Shown here: positions 19,839-33,296 of the stretch, piece by piece
Numbering within the stretch: the first letter of the stretch is position 1
How the letters are laid out: each line of letters begins with the position of its first letter
Source of the DNA: Marinobacter halophilus
Lineage (GTDB): Bacteria > Pseudomonadota > Gammaproteobacteria > Pseudomonadales > Oleiphilaceae
Assembly: GCF_003007685.1 (NCBI RefSeq)
Contig: NZ_PXNN01000011.1
Coordinates: 310,001 to 374,000, forward strand
DNA: 64,000 nucleotides
Direction: 5' to 3'
Translations under genes and position numbers: made by a program
Notes under the pieces: model-generated
What the model saw: the letters and a program-made list of their open reading frames with translations, nothing else
The model's database searches: none
Told to the model about the DNA's origin: nothing

Positions 19839-19875
19839 AAAAGCCGGCCTGGATATTAATTCCACGCCGGCTTTT
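19839..19875. terminator. Bidirectional terminator between yhbY and greA
   Basis: AAAAGCCGGC (19839-19848) pairs with GCCGGCTTTT (19866-19875) around a 17-base loop; A and T tracts on both sides allow it to serve yhbY and the convergent greA. Confidence 0.8.
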
Positions 19876-19893
19876 GTTGTTGCCAGAAATCGC

Positions 19894-20373
19894 TTAGATG
19901 TATTCCACCTCAGAGATTTCGTACTCCACGGTGCCAGACGGAATCCGGATGGCCACCACATCACCCTCGCTCTTTCCGATCAGAGCACGGGCAATCGGTG
20001 AGGATACCGACAGCTTACCGGACTTGATATCCGCCTCATCTTCGCCAACGATCTGGTATTTCACTTCTTCGTCAGTGTCCATATTCACCAGGTGCACTGT
20101 GGTACCGAAAATCACCTTGCCGGTGTTTTCCATAGCGGTGACATCGATCACCTGAGACACCGACAGCTTGCCTTCGATTTCCTGAATACGACCTTCGATA
20201 AAGCTTTGCTGCTCGCGAGCGGCGTGATATTCAGCGTTTTCCTTGAGGTCACCGTGCTCCCGGGCATCAGCAATGGCCTGAATGACCCGGGGGCGATCTT
20301 CGGACTTCAGTTTTTTCAGCTCTTCACGCAAACGGGTTTCACCCGTCTGCGTCATGGGTACTCTGTCAGCCAT
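19894..20373 (-). CDS. greA: Transcription elongation factor GreA
   Basis: GreA enters the RNA polymerase secondary channel and stimulates cleavage of backtracked RNA. The 159-aa product starts [22 protein letters not shown], has the acidic tip of the coiled coil ([16 protein letters not shown]) and the C-terminal FKBP-like domain ending [14 protein letters not shown]. The longer frame reads back into carB, so I took the ATG at 20371-20373 with its GGAAGTAAG site. It starts four bases after the carB stop, which predicts coupling to carbamoyl-phosphate synthase. Confidence 0.96.
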   Translation of the reverse strand: MADRVPMTQTGETRLREELKKLKSEDRPRVIQAIADAREHGDLKENAEYHAAREQQSFIEGRIQEIEGKLSVSQVIDVTAMENTGKVIFGTTVHLVNMDTDEEVKYQIVGEDEADIKSGKLSVSSPIARALIGKSEGDVVAIRIPSGTVEYEISEVEYI

Positions 20374-20377
20374 AATC

Positions 20378-23300
20378 TTACTTCCCTGCGTGCAGGTCCT
20401 GGAGGCGACGAACGGTGCGCTCCGGACCAAATTTGATCGCCCGACAGAAGGCTTCGCCACCTGCCAGAGTCGTTGTGTAGGTCACCTTGGTCTGCAGCGC
20501 CGACTGGCGGATTTGCGCCGAGTCCGAAATCGCCTTGCGACCTTCAGTGGTATTGATAATCAGCTGTACCTGGCCGTTTTTGATGGCGTCAACGATGTGG
20601 GGACGACCCTCACGAACCTTGTTAACACGCTCCGCGGTGATACCCGCCTCTTTCAGTGCTTTGGCCGTGCCCGTGGTGGCAATGATCTTGAAACCGGCAT
20701 CCACCAGTTCACGGGCCACCTGGGCGGCCCCGGGTTTGTCGACATCCCGGACCGACATAAACGCCGTGCCCTCACGAGGCAAGCGCTCACCAATGGCCAG
20801 AGCGGCCTTGGCAAAGGCTTCATCAAAGCTGTCGCCCAGCCCCATCACCTCACCGGTAGACTTCATCTCCGGGCCAAGGATCGGGTCAACCGACGGGAAC
20901 TTGTTGAACGGGAACACCGATTCCTTCACTGCGTAATAGGTCGGCACAATTTCCTGGGTGAAGTTGAGCTCTTTCAGGGTCTTGCCGGACATCACCCGGG
21001 CGGCAACCGCAGCCAGCGAAACGCCGATGGCCTTTGACACGAAAGGCACCGTGCGAGAGGCCCGTGGATTCACCTCGATGACATAAATCATGCCATCCTG
21101 CCAGGCCAACTGCACGTTCATCAGACCGATAACGTCGAGTTCGATGGCCATTTTCTTCACGGCCTCGCGCATCTCATCCTGCACATCTTTGGGCAGACTG
21201 TAGGGCGGCAGCGAACAGGCAGAGTCACCGGAGTGAACACCGGCCTGCTCGATATGTTGCATGATGCCACCGATCACCACATCAGTGCCGTCACAGATGG
21301 CGTCGATATCCACCTCTATGGCAGCGTTCAGGAAGTGATCGAGCAAAACCGGGCTGTCGTTGGAGACCAGCACGGCATTGCGCATGTAGCGCGTCAGCTC
21401 GGCTTCATCATAGACGATCTCCATGGCGCGGCCGCCCAACACGTAGGACGGGCGTACCACCAGCGGGTAACCGATTTCGCGAGCGGCCACAATACCTTCT
21501 TCGTGACTGCGTACCGTCGCGTTCTCAGGCTGGTTCAGGCCGAGGCGCTGAATCATCTGCTGAAAACGCTCACGGTCTTCGGCCCGGTCGATGGCGTCCG
21601 GGCTGGTGCCGATGATGGGCACGCCAGCGGCCTCCAGGCCACGAGCCAGTTTCAGCGGCGTTTGACCACCGTACTGAACAATCACACCCTTGGGTTTTTC
21701 GACGTTGATGATCTCCAGCACGTCTTCCAGGGTGATTGGCTCGAAGTACAACCGGTCAGAGGTGTCATAGTCGGTCGACACGGTCTCCGGGTTGCAGTTG
21801 ATCATGATGGTTTCGTAGCCGTCTTCGCGCATGGCCAAAGCCGCATGTACGCAGCAGTAATCAAATTCAATACCCTGACCAATACGGTTGGGACCACCGC
21901 CGATGACGACGATTTTGTCACGGTCAGTTGGCTCCGCCTCGCACTCTTCCTCATAGGTGGAGTACATATAGGCAGTGTCGGAAGCAAACTCGGCTGCGCA
22001 AGTGTCTACCCGCTTGTAGACCGGACGGATACCCAGGTCGTGGCGCAGTTTGCGCAGACTGCCTTCCGACAGTCCCAGCAACTTGGCCAGGCGGGCATCA
22101 GAGAAACCTTTACGCTTTAGGCGGAACAGGGTGGCGTGATCGATATCAGCCTTGCCCGCAGACTTCAGCGCCTGCTCCTCACGAATCAGATCTTCAATCT
22201 GCACCAGATACCAGGGGTCCACCTTGGTGTGCTGGAACACGTCGTCGACCGACATGCCGGCACGGAAGGCGTCACCGATGAACCAGATCCGCTCGGCGCC
22301 CGGCACGTTCAGTTCACGGGTGAGGGTTTCCCGTGAATTTTCGCAGACCAGATCGTCCAGCTGTTCATCAAAGCCATCAGAGCCCACTTCCAGACCGCGC
22401 AGAGCTTTCTGCATGGATTCCTGGAAGGTGCGGCCAATGGCCATCACCTCGCCCACTGACTTCATCTGGGTGGTCAGTCGGGCATCCGCCTGCGGAAACT
22501 TTTCAAAGGTGAAGCGGGGAATCTTGGTAACCACATAGTCGATGCTCGGCTCGAACGACGCCGGGGTCACGCCCCCGGTGATTTCGTTCTGCAGCTCATC
22601 CAGGGTATAACCCACAGCCAGCTTGGCCGCCACTTTGGCAATCGGGAAGCCGGTGGCTTTGGACGCCAGTGCCGAGGAACGGGACACCCGCGGGTTCATC
22701 TCGATAACCACCATACGGCCGTCGTCCGGGTTAATCCCGAACTGTACGTTGGAACCGCCGGTTTCCACACCGATTTCACGCAGAACCGCCAGCGAGGCGT
22801 TCCGCATAATCTGATATTCTTTGTCCGTCAGCGTCTGGGCCGGCGCTACGGTGATGGAGTCACCGGTGTGCACGCCCATGGCATCGAAGTTTTCGATGGC
22901 GCAGACAATGATGCAGTTGTCGTTCTTGTCGCGGACAACCTCCATCTCGTACTCTTTCCAGCCAATCAGGGATTCGTCGATCAGCAGCTCATTGGTCGGG
23001 GAAAGGTCCAGACCACGGGTGCAGATTTCTTCGTACTCATCTTTATTGTATGCAATACCCCCGCCGGAGCCGCCCATGGTAAAGGACGGGCGGATAATGC
23101 ACGGAAAACCGATGTCTTTGTTCGCTTCCCAGGCTTCCGCCATGGAGTGCACAATCGTGGCGCGCGGGCATTCGAGGCCGATTTTCCGCATCGCCTTGTC
23201 GAAACGGTCACGGTCTTCGGCTTTATCGATGGTATCGGCATTGGCGCCGATCATTTCCACGCCATGCTTGTCCAGAACGCCGTGTTTTTGCAGATCGAGC

Positions 23301-23596
23301 GCACAGTTGAGCGCGGTCTGACCACCCATGGTGGGCAACAGGGCGTCTGGCTGCTCTTTCTCGATGATCTTTTCGACCGTATTCCAGGTGATCGGCTCGA
23401 TGTAGGTGGCATCGGCCATGGTCGGATCGGTCATGATGGTAGCCGGGTTGGAGTTCACCAGAATGACCCGGTATCCCTCTTCCCGCAGGGCTTTACAGGC
23501 CTGAGCTCCAGAGTAATCGAATTCGCACGCCTGCCCGATCACGATGGGGCCGGCGCCCAGGATCAGGATGCTTTTGATGTCGGTACGTTTTGGCAT
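20378..23596 (-). CDS. carB: Carbamoyl-phosphate synthase large subunit
   Basis: CarB makes carbamoyl phosphate from bicarbonate, ATP and the ammonia released by CarA, feeding arginine and pyrimidine synthesis. The 1072-aa protein has two homologous ATP-grasp halves (first with [17 protein letters not shown], second with [17 protein letters not shown]), the oligomerisation region and the C-terminal MGS-like allosteric domain ([12 protein letters not shown]). It follows carA by 81 bases and ends four bases before greA. Confidence 0.98.
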   Translation of the reverse strand: MPKRTDIKSILILGAGPIVIGQACEFDYSGAQACKALREEGYRVILVNSNPATIMTDPTMADATYIEPITWNTVEKIIEKEQPDALLPTMGGQTALNCALDLQKHGVLDKHGVEMIGANADTIDKAEDRDRFDKAMRKIGLECPRATIVHSMAEAWEANKDIGFPCIIRPSFTMGGSGGGIAYNKDEYEEICTRGLDLSPTNELLIDESLIGWKEYEMEVVRDKNDNCIIVCAIENFDAMGVHTGDSITVAPAQTLTDKEYQIMRNASLAVLREIGVETGGSNVQFGINPDDGRMVVIEMNPRVSRSSALASKATGFPIAKVAAKLAVGYTLDELQNEITGGVTPASFEPSIDYVVTKIPRFTFEKFPQADARLTTQMKSVGEVMAIGRTFQESMQKALRGLEVGSDGFDEQLDDLVCENSRETLTRELNVPGAERIWFIGDAFRAGMSVDDVFQHTKVDPWYLVQIEDLIREEQALKSAGKADIDHATLFRLKRKGFSDARLAKLLGLSEGSLRKLRHDLGIRPVYKRVDTCAAEFASDTAYMYSTYEEECEAEPTDRDKIVVIGGGPNRIGQGIEFDYCCVHAALAMREDGYETIMINCNPETVSTDYDTSDRLYFEPITLEDVLEIINVEKPKGVIVQYGGQTPLKLARGLEAAGVPIIGTSPDAIDRAEDRERFQQMIQRLGLNQPENATVRSHEEGIVAAREIGYPLVVRPSYVLGGRAMEIVYDEAELTRYMRNAVLVSNDSPVLLDHFLNAAIEVDIDAICDGTDVVIGGIMQHIEQAGVHSGDSACSLPPYSLPKDVQDEMREAVKKMAIELDVIGLMNVQLAWQDGMIYVIEVNPRASRTVPFVSKAIGVSLAAVAARVMSGKTLKELNFTQEIVPTYYAVKESVFPFNKFPSVDPILGPEMKSTGEVMGLGDSFDEAFAKAALAIGERLPREGTAFMSVRDVDKPGAAQVARELVDAGFKIIATTGTAKALKEAGITAERVNKVREGRPHIVDAIKNGQVQLIINTTEGRKAISDSAQIRQSALQTKVTYTTTLAGGEAFCRAIKFGPERTVRRLQDLHAGK

Positions 23597-23677
23597 GTCT
23601 TGGTAAACCTGTCAGCAACTTTTGAATTCTTGCAGCGCAAAACGCGGCGCCTGTGCGTTATCCGTGGTGATCAGCCC

Positions 23678-24808
23678 TCAGGCGGATCGTGCCTGCATCA
23701 ACTGGATAAACTCGTCAAACAGCGGCGCCACGTCATGAGGACCGGGGCTGGCTTCCGGGTGACCCTGGAAGCTGTAGGCCGCCTTGTCGGTCCGACGGAT
23801 TCCCTGCAGGGTGCCGTCAAACAGCGACTTGTGGGTCGCCTGCACGTTCGCGGGCAAGGTCGATTCGTCCACCGCAAAACCGTGGTTCTGGCTGGTGATC
23901 ATCACCGTACCTTTGGCCAAGTCCTGCACCGGGTGGTTGGCGCCGTGGTGGCCGTGGCCCATTTTCAGGGTTTTGGCACCACTGGCCAGGGCCAGCAACT
24001 GATGCCCCAGGCAGATGCCGAACACCGGAATCTCGGTTTCCAGCACCTCTTTGATCGCCGTGATGGCGTAGTCGCAGGGCTCGGGGTCGCCCGGGCCGTT
24101 GGACAGGAAGATGCCGTCCGGATTCATCGCGAGCACGTCGGAGGCCGGGGTTTGCGCAGGCACTACGGTGACGTCGCAGCCACGGGCCGCTAGCATCCGC
24201 AAAATGTTGTACTTTACGCCGTAATCCCAGGCCACCACTTTGAATCGGGCCTCGGTTTGCTCGCCGTAACCGGTGGCCAGATCCCACTCGGTCTGGCTCC
24301 ACTGATAAGCCTTGTCGCAGGTGACTTCTTTGGCAAGGTCCATGCCTTTGAGACCCGGAAAGGCTTTGGCCAGTTCCAGCGCGCGCTCGGCGGTGGCGTT
24401 GTCGCCGGCGACGATGGCGCCATTCTGGGAACCCTTATCCCGAAGAATGCGCGTCAGGCGGCGAGTATCGATGTCCGCAATGCCAACAATGTTGTTGCGT
24501 CGCAGGTAGTCGTCGAGACTGCCCTGATTGCGCCAACTGCTGGCGACCAGGGGCAGATCACGGATGATCAGCCCGGCGGCGTGAATGCGGTCAGACTCCA
24601 CGTCTTCCTCGTTGACACCGGTGTTGCCGATGTGCGGGTAGGTCAGGGTGACCATCTGGCGTGAATAAGACGGATCGGTCAGGATTTCCTGATAGCCGGT
24701 CATGGCAGTGTTGAACACGACCTCGCCGCTGGTTTCTCCGTCTGCGCCAATGGCGGTGCCGTAAAAAAGGCTTCCGTCTGCGAGTGCAAGGATTGCTGGT
24801 GTACTCAA
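23678..24808 (-). CDS. carA: Carbamoyl-phosphate synthase small (glutaminase) subunit
   Basis: CarA hydrolyses glutamine and channels ammonia to CarB. With the TTG start at 24806-24808 (GAGGA nine bases upstream) the 376-aa protein begins [13 protein letters not shown], matching the Pseudomonas-type length. The class I amidotransferase triad is visible: Cys266 in [10 protein letters not shown] and the His/Glu of GHPEASPG. An ATG at 24821-24823 overlaps the ribosome-binding site and would add five residues. It is upstream of carB, downstream of dapB and separated from the latter by a terminator. Confidence 0.96.
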   Translation of the reverse strand: MSTPAILALADGSLFYGTAIGADGETSGEVVFNTAMTGYQEILTDPSYSRQMVTLTYPHIGNTGVNEEDVESDRIHAAGLIIRDLPLVASSWRNQGSLDDYLRRNNIVGIADIDTRRLTRILRDKGSQNGAIVAGDNATAERALELAKAFPGLKGMDLAKEVTCDKAYQWSQTEWDLATGYGEQTEARFKVVAWDYGVKYNILRMLAARGCDVTVVPAQTPASDVLAMNPDGIFLSNGPGDPEPCDYAITAIKEVLETEIPVFGICLGHQLLALASGAKTLKMGHGHHGANHPVQDLAKGTVMITSQNHGFAVDESTLPANVQATHKSLFDGTLQGIRRTDKAAYSFQGHPEASPGPHDVAPLFDEFIQLMQARSA

Positions 24809-24875
24809 GGCTTGTATCCTCATCGAGTGGCGTAAGTTCGTCACGAACAGGAACGCAAGCGCATATTCAGGTTGC

Positions 24876-24913
24876 AAAAAAGCGAGACAGAGTCTTAACC
24901 CGGTCCCGCTTTC
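24876..24913 (-). terminator. Intrinsic terminator downstream of dapB
   Basis: On the minus strand, AAGCGGGAC pairs with GTCTCGCTT (one mismatch) over a 16-base loop and is followed by a run of T, about 80 bases past the dapB stop and before carA. Confidence 0.7.
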
Positions 24914-24992
24914 TTATAAACTTTTCAAAGGTACGCTTGGTGCAGTTAAATCGCCCCATTGTAAGAAATCTGGCGATTTTTGTCCACGACCA

Positions 24993-26938
<1,946 letters not shown>

Positions 26939-26963
26939 GCTTTAAAACCCTGTTATATAACGA

Positions 26964-26991
26964 GGAAAACGCGAGTCTTGCTCGCGTTTCC
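26964..26991 (-). promoter_or_regulatory. Hairpin between dnaK and dnaJ
   Basis: GGAAAACGCGAG (26964-26975) can pair with CTCGCGTTTCC (26981-26991) around a 5-base loop, with one bulge. Located between dnaK and dnaJ, it may lower dnaJ relative to dnaK by partial termination or protect the dnaK 3' end; a full terminator is unlikely inside the operon. Confidence 0.55.
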
Positions 26992-27015
26992 CCAACTGCC
27001 TGATGTACTTCGGAT

Positions 27016-28941
<1,926 letters not shown>

Positions 28942-29031
28942 CGAATCACTCCAAATCTTTCTGAATGCTGTCCCGGGATAAGTACCCGGATTTTGCTGGT
29001 TACTCGCTATATTGGCGCTTTAATCAGAATT

Positions 29032-29631
29032 TCAAGCCTGCTCGTCGATTTTTGGTGCACTTTCAGCCTTAGCCACCACTACCATGGCTGGCCGAACCAC
29101 ACGACCATTCAACAGGTAACCTTTCTGCACCACCGCCACCACACTGTTGGGTTCGGCATCTGGCGCTGGCACCATCGACATAGCTTCGTGCCGGTTCGGA
29201 TCAAATGGCTCGCCGACCGGATTCAATTGCTCAACATTGAACTTTTTGATGCTGTTCATGAACAGATTGAGCGTCATTTCCACGCCTTCCCGAATGGAGG
29301 CCACCAACTCGCCGGCGTTCTCCTGCCCTTCGGTGCTTTCAACTGCTTTTTCCAGACTGTCCGCGACCGGCAGAAGTTCTTTAACAAATTTCTCCACGGC
29401 GAACTTATGCGCTTTTTCAACATCAATCTCTGCACGGCGACGGACATTTTGCATTTCTGCCTGGGCGCGCAGCGCCTGGTCCTGATGTTCCTGCAGCTTG
29501 GCTTTCAGAACCTCAAGCTCGGAAGCTTCGGCCGAACCGGAAGAATCTGCGCCACCGGTCTGCTCGGCAGTGGGGTCCACTGCCTCATTAAGTTCATCTA
29601 TCTGTTCGTTGCGCTTATCGTCAGCACTCAT
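29032..29631 (-). CDS. grpE: Nucleotide-exchange factor GrpE
   Basis: GrpE dimers release ADP from DnaK. The 199-aa product has an acidic, disordered N-terminus, a long coiled coil (about residues 45-95, with [18 protein letters not shown]), and the C-terminal beta domain ending in the [16 protein letters not shown] and [17 protein letters not shown] motifs. I took the ATG at 29629-29631, with AGGAG upstream; the longer frame lacks a ribosome site. It is first in grpE-dnaK-dnaJ-dapB, 90 bases before dnaK. Confidence 0.97.
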   Translation of the reverse strand: MSADDKRNEQIDELNEAVDPTAEQTGGADSSGSAEASELEVLKAKLQEHQDQALRAQAEMQNVRRRAEIDVEKAHKFAVEKFVKELLPVADSLEKAVESTEGQENAGELVASIREGVEMTLNLFMNSIKKFNVEQLNPVGEPFDPNRHEAMSMVPAPDAEPNSVVAVVQKGYLLNGRVVRPAMVVVAKAESAPKIDEQA

Positions 29632-29720
29632 GACAACTCCTGATGGATTTTCCCAGGACCCGAAGGCCTGCGGCTGAATGAGCCCGCCTGAAACGGCAGG
29701 AAAATACGGCTTTGCGAACG

Positions 29721-29749
29721 AATATGGGGCCCACCCGTCAGGTTTCAAC
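29721..29749 (-). promoter_or_regulatory. Sigma32-type heat-shock promoter for grpE-dnaK-dnaJ
   Basis: On the minus strand GGTTGAAACC (core TTGAAA at 29743-29748) and CCCCATATT (29721-29729) are 13 bases apart, matching the sigma32 consensus CTTGAAA and CCCCATNT. It lies about 90 bases before the grpE start. Confidence 0.85.
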
Positions 29750-29808
29750 CTTCAGCAGTGCATTCTTTATGTTTTTCAGCCATGGATGATTTGCAAACAG
29801 GAAAAACA

Positions 29809-29824
29809 CTGTATATATTCACAG
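29809..29824. promoter_or_regulatory. LexA box 1 upstream of recN
   Basis: CTGTATATATTCACAG fits the CTG-N10-CAG SOS consensus closely, 70 bases before the recN start, so it should place recN under LexA control. Confidence 0.85.
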
Positions 29825-29827
29825 CAA

Positions 29828-29843
29828 CTGTATGAAACCACAG
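29828..29843. promoter_or_regulatory. LexA box 2 upstream of recN
   Basis: CTGTATGAAACCACAG also fits CTG-N10-CAG and lies three bases after box 1, so LexA dimers could bind side by side. Multiple boxes are known for recN in E. coli. Confidence 0.75.
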
Positions 29844-29893
29844 TACCAGAAAATCATTCAGAGACTTTCCAGCTCTGATCGGAGGTGATCGGC

Positions 29894-31573
29894 ATGCTCA
29901 TTCAACTTACGGTATCCAACTACGCCATCGCTGAGCGGGTTAACCTGCATTTCAGCAAGGGCATGACGGCCCTGACCGGAGAAACCGGTGCCGGCAAATC
30001 CATCGTTCTGGACGCGCTCGGCCTGGCCATGGGCGGTCGTGCCGATGCCGGAGCTGTTCGCCACGGAGCCAAGCGTGCCGATATCACCGCGAGCTTTGAT
30101 ATCACCCGTATTGCGGTAGCGCGCCAGTGGCTCGAAGAGCACGAGCTCGATGACAAAGATGACTGCATCCTGCGCCGGACCATCAGCAAAGACGGTCGAT
30201 CAAAAGCCTTTATCAATGGTCGTCCCTGCCCGCTGTCTCAGCTTAAGGAGCTTGGCGGTCAGTTGATGGACATTCACAGCCAACATCAGCATCAGTCACT
30301 TCTGCAAAAAGACACCCACCGCAAGTTACTGGACGAGTTCTCCGGTTCAGACAATCTTGCAGAACACACCCGTAACGCGTGGAAAAGTTGGAACCAGACA
30401 CGCCAAAAGCTGGACTTGCGGCGCCAGAATGCCGACGAAGCCGAGGCAAAATTGCAACTGTTGCGTTACCAGGTCGAAGAACTGGACAGACTGGCCCTTG
30501 AAAGTGGCGAACAAGAAATTCTGGAGCAGGAACAGGCCCAGCTCAGCCAGGCCGACGCGGTGCTGCACAGCAGTCATCAGGCAGCATTGTTCTGCACCGA
30601 AGATGACACCAATGCAGCCGACCTGCTCCGACAAGCGCTGCAGCAACTGGAACAGTTACCGGTAGATGTGCCTGCGCTGGCAGACACCATCCAGATGCTG
30701 ACCGAGGCGCAAATACAGATTGCCGAAGCCGGAGATAACCTTCGCCACTTTGTTGAAGATTATGAAGCCGATCCGGCCCGACTCGCCGAGGTGGAAGAGC
30801 GCCTGAGCGCCATCTATCAGATGGCTCGCAAACACCGCATCACTCCCGAAGAGCTGCCCGAACTGCACCAACGCCTGGATCGTGAACTGGCGGAGCTGGA
30901 TGGCGGCGAAGGCAGCCTGGAGCAACTGGATATCGAGCTTGGTAAACAGCGGGAGCAATTCGATGAGCTGGCGAAGCAGCTGAGCGAAAAGCGCGAGCAG
31001 GCAGCGGCAGAGCTGGACCAGCGCATTGCCGCCGAACTGGTTCAGCTGGGCATGCCCGCGGTGCAGTTTGTGACTCGACTTGGCCGCAACAGCAACGATG
31101 AGCCGGCACCGCACGGCATGGAAGACATAGAGTTTCTGGTCAGCGCTAATCCGGGCCAACCCGCCCGACCACTGGCAAAAGTCGCCTCCGGGGGCGAACT
31201 GTCGCGGATCAGCCTCGCCATTCAGGTAGTCGTGGCTCAGACCTCAACCACGCCAACCCTGGTGTTCGACGAAGTTGACGTCGGCATTGGCGGCGGTACC
31301 GCCGAGGTGGTGGGCCGCCTGTTGCGATCACTGGGCAGCAACGGCCAGGTCCTGTGCGTTACCCACCTGCCACAGGTCGCCGCCCAATGCCATCAACACC
31401 TGTTTGTCAGCAAATTCACTGAGCAGGATGCAACCTACTCACGCATTGAGCCACTGGACGATCAGGGAAGAATCAGCGAGGTAGCGAGAATGCTGGGAGG
31501 CGTAGACATGACTGAGCATACCATTGCCCATGCCCGGGAAATGTTTGTAAAGGGTCAGGCGACCCATCACTGA
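29894..31573 (+). CDS. recN: DNA repair protein RecN
   Basis: RecN is an SMC-like ATPase used in recombinational repair of double-strand breaks. The 559-aa protein has Walker A GETGAGKS (29-36), two coiled-coil arms rich in Gln/Glu/Leu, the ABC signature VASGGELSRISLAIQ and Walker B TLVFDEVDVGIGG. The ATG at 29894 is chosen because GGAGG lies eight bases upstream; a GTG three codons earlier is in frame but overlaps that site. Two LexA boxes precede it and an intrinsic terminator follows. Confidence 0.97.
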   Translation: MLIQLTVSNYAIAERVNLHFSKGMTALTGETGAGKSIVLDALGLAMGGRADAGAVRHGAKRADITASFDITRIAVARQWLEEHELDDKDDCILRRTISKDGRSKAFINGRPCPLSQLKELGGQLMDIHSQHQHQSLLQKDTHRKLLDEFSGSDNLAEHTRNAWKSWNQTRQKLDLRRQNADEAEAKLQLLRYQVEELDRLALESGEQEILEQEQAQLSQADAVLHSSHQAALFCTEDDTNAADLLRQALQQLEQLPVDVPALADTIQMLTEAQIQIAEAGDNLRHFVEDYEADPARLAEVEERLSAIYQMARKHRITPEELPELHQRLDRELAELDGGEGSLEQLDIELGKQREQFDELAKQLSEKREQAAAELDQRIAAELVQLGMPAVQFVTRLGRNSNDEPAPHGMEDIEFLVSANPGQPARPLAKVASGGELSRISLAIQVVVAQTSTTPTLVFDEVDVGIGGGTAEVVGRLLRSLGSNGQVLCVTHLPQVAAQCHQHLFVSKFTEQDATYSRIEPLDDQGRISEVARMLGGVDMTEHTIAHAREMFVKGQATHH

Positions 31574-31599
31574 ATTGCTTCCCGCTTCGGAGAACACTT

Positions 31600-31627
31600 G
31601 GGGCCGGCATTTGCTGGCCCCTTTTTT
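31600..31627 (+). terminator. Intrinsic terminator of recN
   Basis: GGGGCCGGC/GCTGGCCCC stem (31600-31608 with 31613-31621) with an ATTT loop is followed by six T, 27 bases after the recN stop. Confidence 0.9.
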
Positions 31628-31630
31628 GGC

Positions 31631-32050
31631 TTACTTCTTATCGGACTTTAAAGGTTTAACGTAGAGAATCAGGCTGTGATCAACAATTTCATAGCCGTGC
31701 TCCAGGGCAATCTTCTGCTGACGCTCTTCTATGATCTCGTCAACAAATTCGACCACTTCACCGGTTTGAGTGCAAACCATGTGATCGTGATGGTCATCAC
31801 CGGCCATCTCGAACACCGCATGGCCACCCTCAAAGTTATGACGCAGCACAAGGCCGGCAGCCTCGAACTGAGTCAACACTCGATAGACGGTTGCCAGGCC
31901 CACATCGTCACCGTGCTCCAGAAGCTTCTTATACACGTCCTCAGCACTCAGGTGATGCTCTTTAGCACGTTCCAGAATATTGAAGATCTTGACTCTCGGC
32001 AGAGTTACCTTCAGACCGACCTTTCGTAATTCGGCGTTTTCAGATGGCAT
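31631..32050 (-). CDS. fur: Ferric uptake regulator Fur
   Basis: Fur represses iron-uptake genes when bound to ferrous iron. The 139-aa protein has the winged-helix domain (SAEDVYKKLLEHGDDVGLATVYRVL) and metal ligands in HHDHMVC (87-93) and near His125. Position 96 is Thr in CTQT rather than the second Cys of the E. coli CxxC; Pseudomonas-type Fur likewise lacks this zinc-site Cys. I took the ATG at 32048-32050, the conserved start. It is convergent with recN and divergent from bamE, the usual arrangement. Confidence 0.96.
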   Translation of the reverse strand: MPSENAELRKVGLKVTLPRVKIFNILERAKEHHLSAEDVYKKLLEHGDDVGLATVYRVLTQFEAAGLVLRHNFEGGHAVFEMAGDDHHDHMVCTQTGEVVEFVDEIIEERQQKIALEHGYEIVDHSLILYVKPLKSDKK

Positions 32051-32172
32051 GTTACTATTCACTCGTTGGTGTGCCTTACGGCTTCCGGTATGATGAAGCC
32101 GCCGTTCAACGGACAACCCGTTTCACACCTGCTTCACGCAGGCGATTTCAAGATAGAGGATTTCCCCCGGCG

Positions 32173-32505
32173 ATGCAAAAGCTCACAGCTATCGTTCTTA
32201 TTAGCATTTTATCCTTGGCCGGCTGCGCCTTTCCCGGCGTTTATAAAATCAACGTTCAGCAGGGAAATATCGTCACCGACGAAGAACTGAAAAGCTTGTC
32301 TGAGGGCATGCCGAGAAGTCAGGTGCACGCCGTGATGGGTTCACCCCTGATGCTCAACCCGGTGGACCCTTCCCGGGAATATTATGTGTACACCTTCCAG
32401 CGTCGGGGCGGTGACATCAAAGAGCAGCGCATCATCGTCTACTATGACGGTGACGAGTTCAGCCATTACGAAGCGCAATTGCTCGACGAAACACCAGCTT
32501 ACTGA
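32173..32505 (+). CDS. bamE: Outer membrane assembly lipoprotein BamE (SmpA)
   Basis: BamE is a lipoprotein of the BAM complex that folds outer-membrane beta-barrel proteins. The 110-aa protein has a signal peptide and lipobox LAGC (Cys18). The SmpA/OmlA domain follows: QQGNIVTDEELKSLSEGM, the VMGSP motif, and WYYxF-like EYYVYTFQ. The ATG at 32173 starts the signal peptide; the longer open frame overlaps fur on the other strand. It is divergent from fur and its 3' end lies eight bases from the convergent rnfH. Confidence 0.95.
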   Translation: MQKLTAIVLISILSLAGCAFPGVYKINVQQGNIVTDEELKSLSEGMPRSQVHAVMGSPLMLNPVDPSREYYVYTFQRRGGDIKEQRIIVYYDGDEFSHYEAQLLDETPAY

Positions 32506-32513
32506 CCGCGGCC

Positions 32514-32792
32514 TTAGCCCTTCCTGTTGGCCCGGTTGAGCCGGGCCTGCTTCGGATCGATCTTTAAAGGGCGGTACAGTTCAACCCGGTCACCATCACG
32601 AAGTTCGTGCGCAGCAGGGTCTTTGATGACCTTCCCGAACACGCCCATGTCAATTGCATCCGGGTCGATTTCCGGAAAGATTGAGGTAATTCCGGATAAC
32701 TTCACCGCTTCAATCGCAGTCGTGCCCTCAGCAACCTGAACCTCGACAATCTGCTGTTTCTCAAGGCGCGCGAAGGCAACTTCCACCCGCAT
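32514..32792 (-). CDS. rnfH: RnfH family ubiquitin-fold protein
   Basis: The 92-aa protein is a beta-grasp (ubiquitin-like) RnfH with VEVAFARLEKQQIVEVQVAEG read here as VEVAFARLEKQQ and VQVAEGTTAIEAV, the GVFGK motif and the DGDRVELYRPLKIDPKQAR end. The biological role is not established. It overlaps ratA by one base, and the ratA-rnfH pair next to smpB is conserved in gammaproteobacteria. Confidence 0.92.
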   Translation of the reverse strand: MRVEVAFARLEKQQIVEVQVAEGTTAIEAVKLSGITSIFPEIDPDAIDMGVFGKVIKDPAAHELRDGDRVELYRPLKIDPKQARLNRANRKG

Positions 32793-33238
32793 CAGGCCAA
32801 TCCTCCCCGGTAAATGTCATCAGCGCGACGGCAAAACGCATCAACCATGGTTGTGGCCGCCTGATTGAACACCGGCCCGAAGGTCATTCTGGACAAGGAA
32901 CTCGAAAACTCGAACTCCAGGGTGAGAATGACCTTGCAGGCATGATCATCCAGGGCCCGAAAATGCCAACGACCTCTGAGATTTTTCAACGGCCCGTCCA
33001 CCAGACTCATTTCAATTGTTTCCGGCATCAACAACTGATTGCGCGTGGTTAGGCGGTGGCGCACACCGCCCTTGGCTATTTCAAGGGAGGCCATAATTTC
33101 TGCATCTGTCTGTTCGTGCACTTCGGCCCCCGCGCACCAAGGTAAAAATTCCGGGTAGCGTGCAATATCGTTGACCAGATGGAACATGCGTTCAGCCGAA
33201 TGCATAACCAACGCGGTTTTATCAATCTGATGGGCCAT
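32792..33238 (-). CDS. ratA: RatA/Coq10-like START-domain protein
   Basis: The 148-aa protein has the START/polyketide-cyclase fold seen in Coq10, with the conserved helix SAERMFHLVNDIARYPEFLPWC and the hydrophobic pocket LFEF-type segment LTLEFEFSSSLS. Coq10 proteins assist ubiquinone function in respiration. The E. coli homologue RatA was also reported to interfere with 70S assembly, so the name reflects an older toxin proposal. It pairs with rnfH downstream. Confidence 0.92.
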   Translation of the reverse strand: MAHQIDKTALVMHSAERMFHLVNDIARYPEFLPWCAGAEVHEQTDAEIMASLEIAKGGVRHRLTTRNQLLMPETIEMSLVDGPLKNLRGRWHFRALDDHACKVILTLEFEFSSSLSRMTFGPVFNQAATTMVDAFCRRADDIYRGGLA

Positions 33239-33296
33239 GAAAACCAGGATTCCTGCGCGTTAAAACCATTGAGCCCGGCCGATTCAGCAGCGCCGG

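Noticed and set aside
32514-33238. rnfH-ratA as a toxin-antitoxin pair
   Set aside because: The sequence fits a Coq10-type START protein and a ubiquitin-fold protein in a conserved housekeeping locus; a toxin-antitoxin role is not supported by anything seen here.
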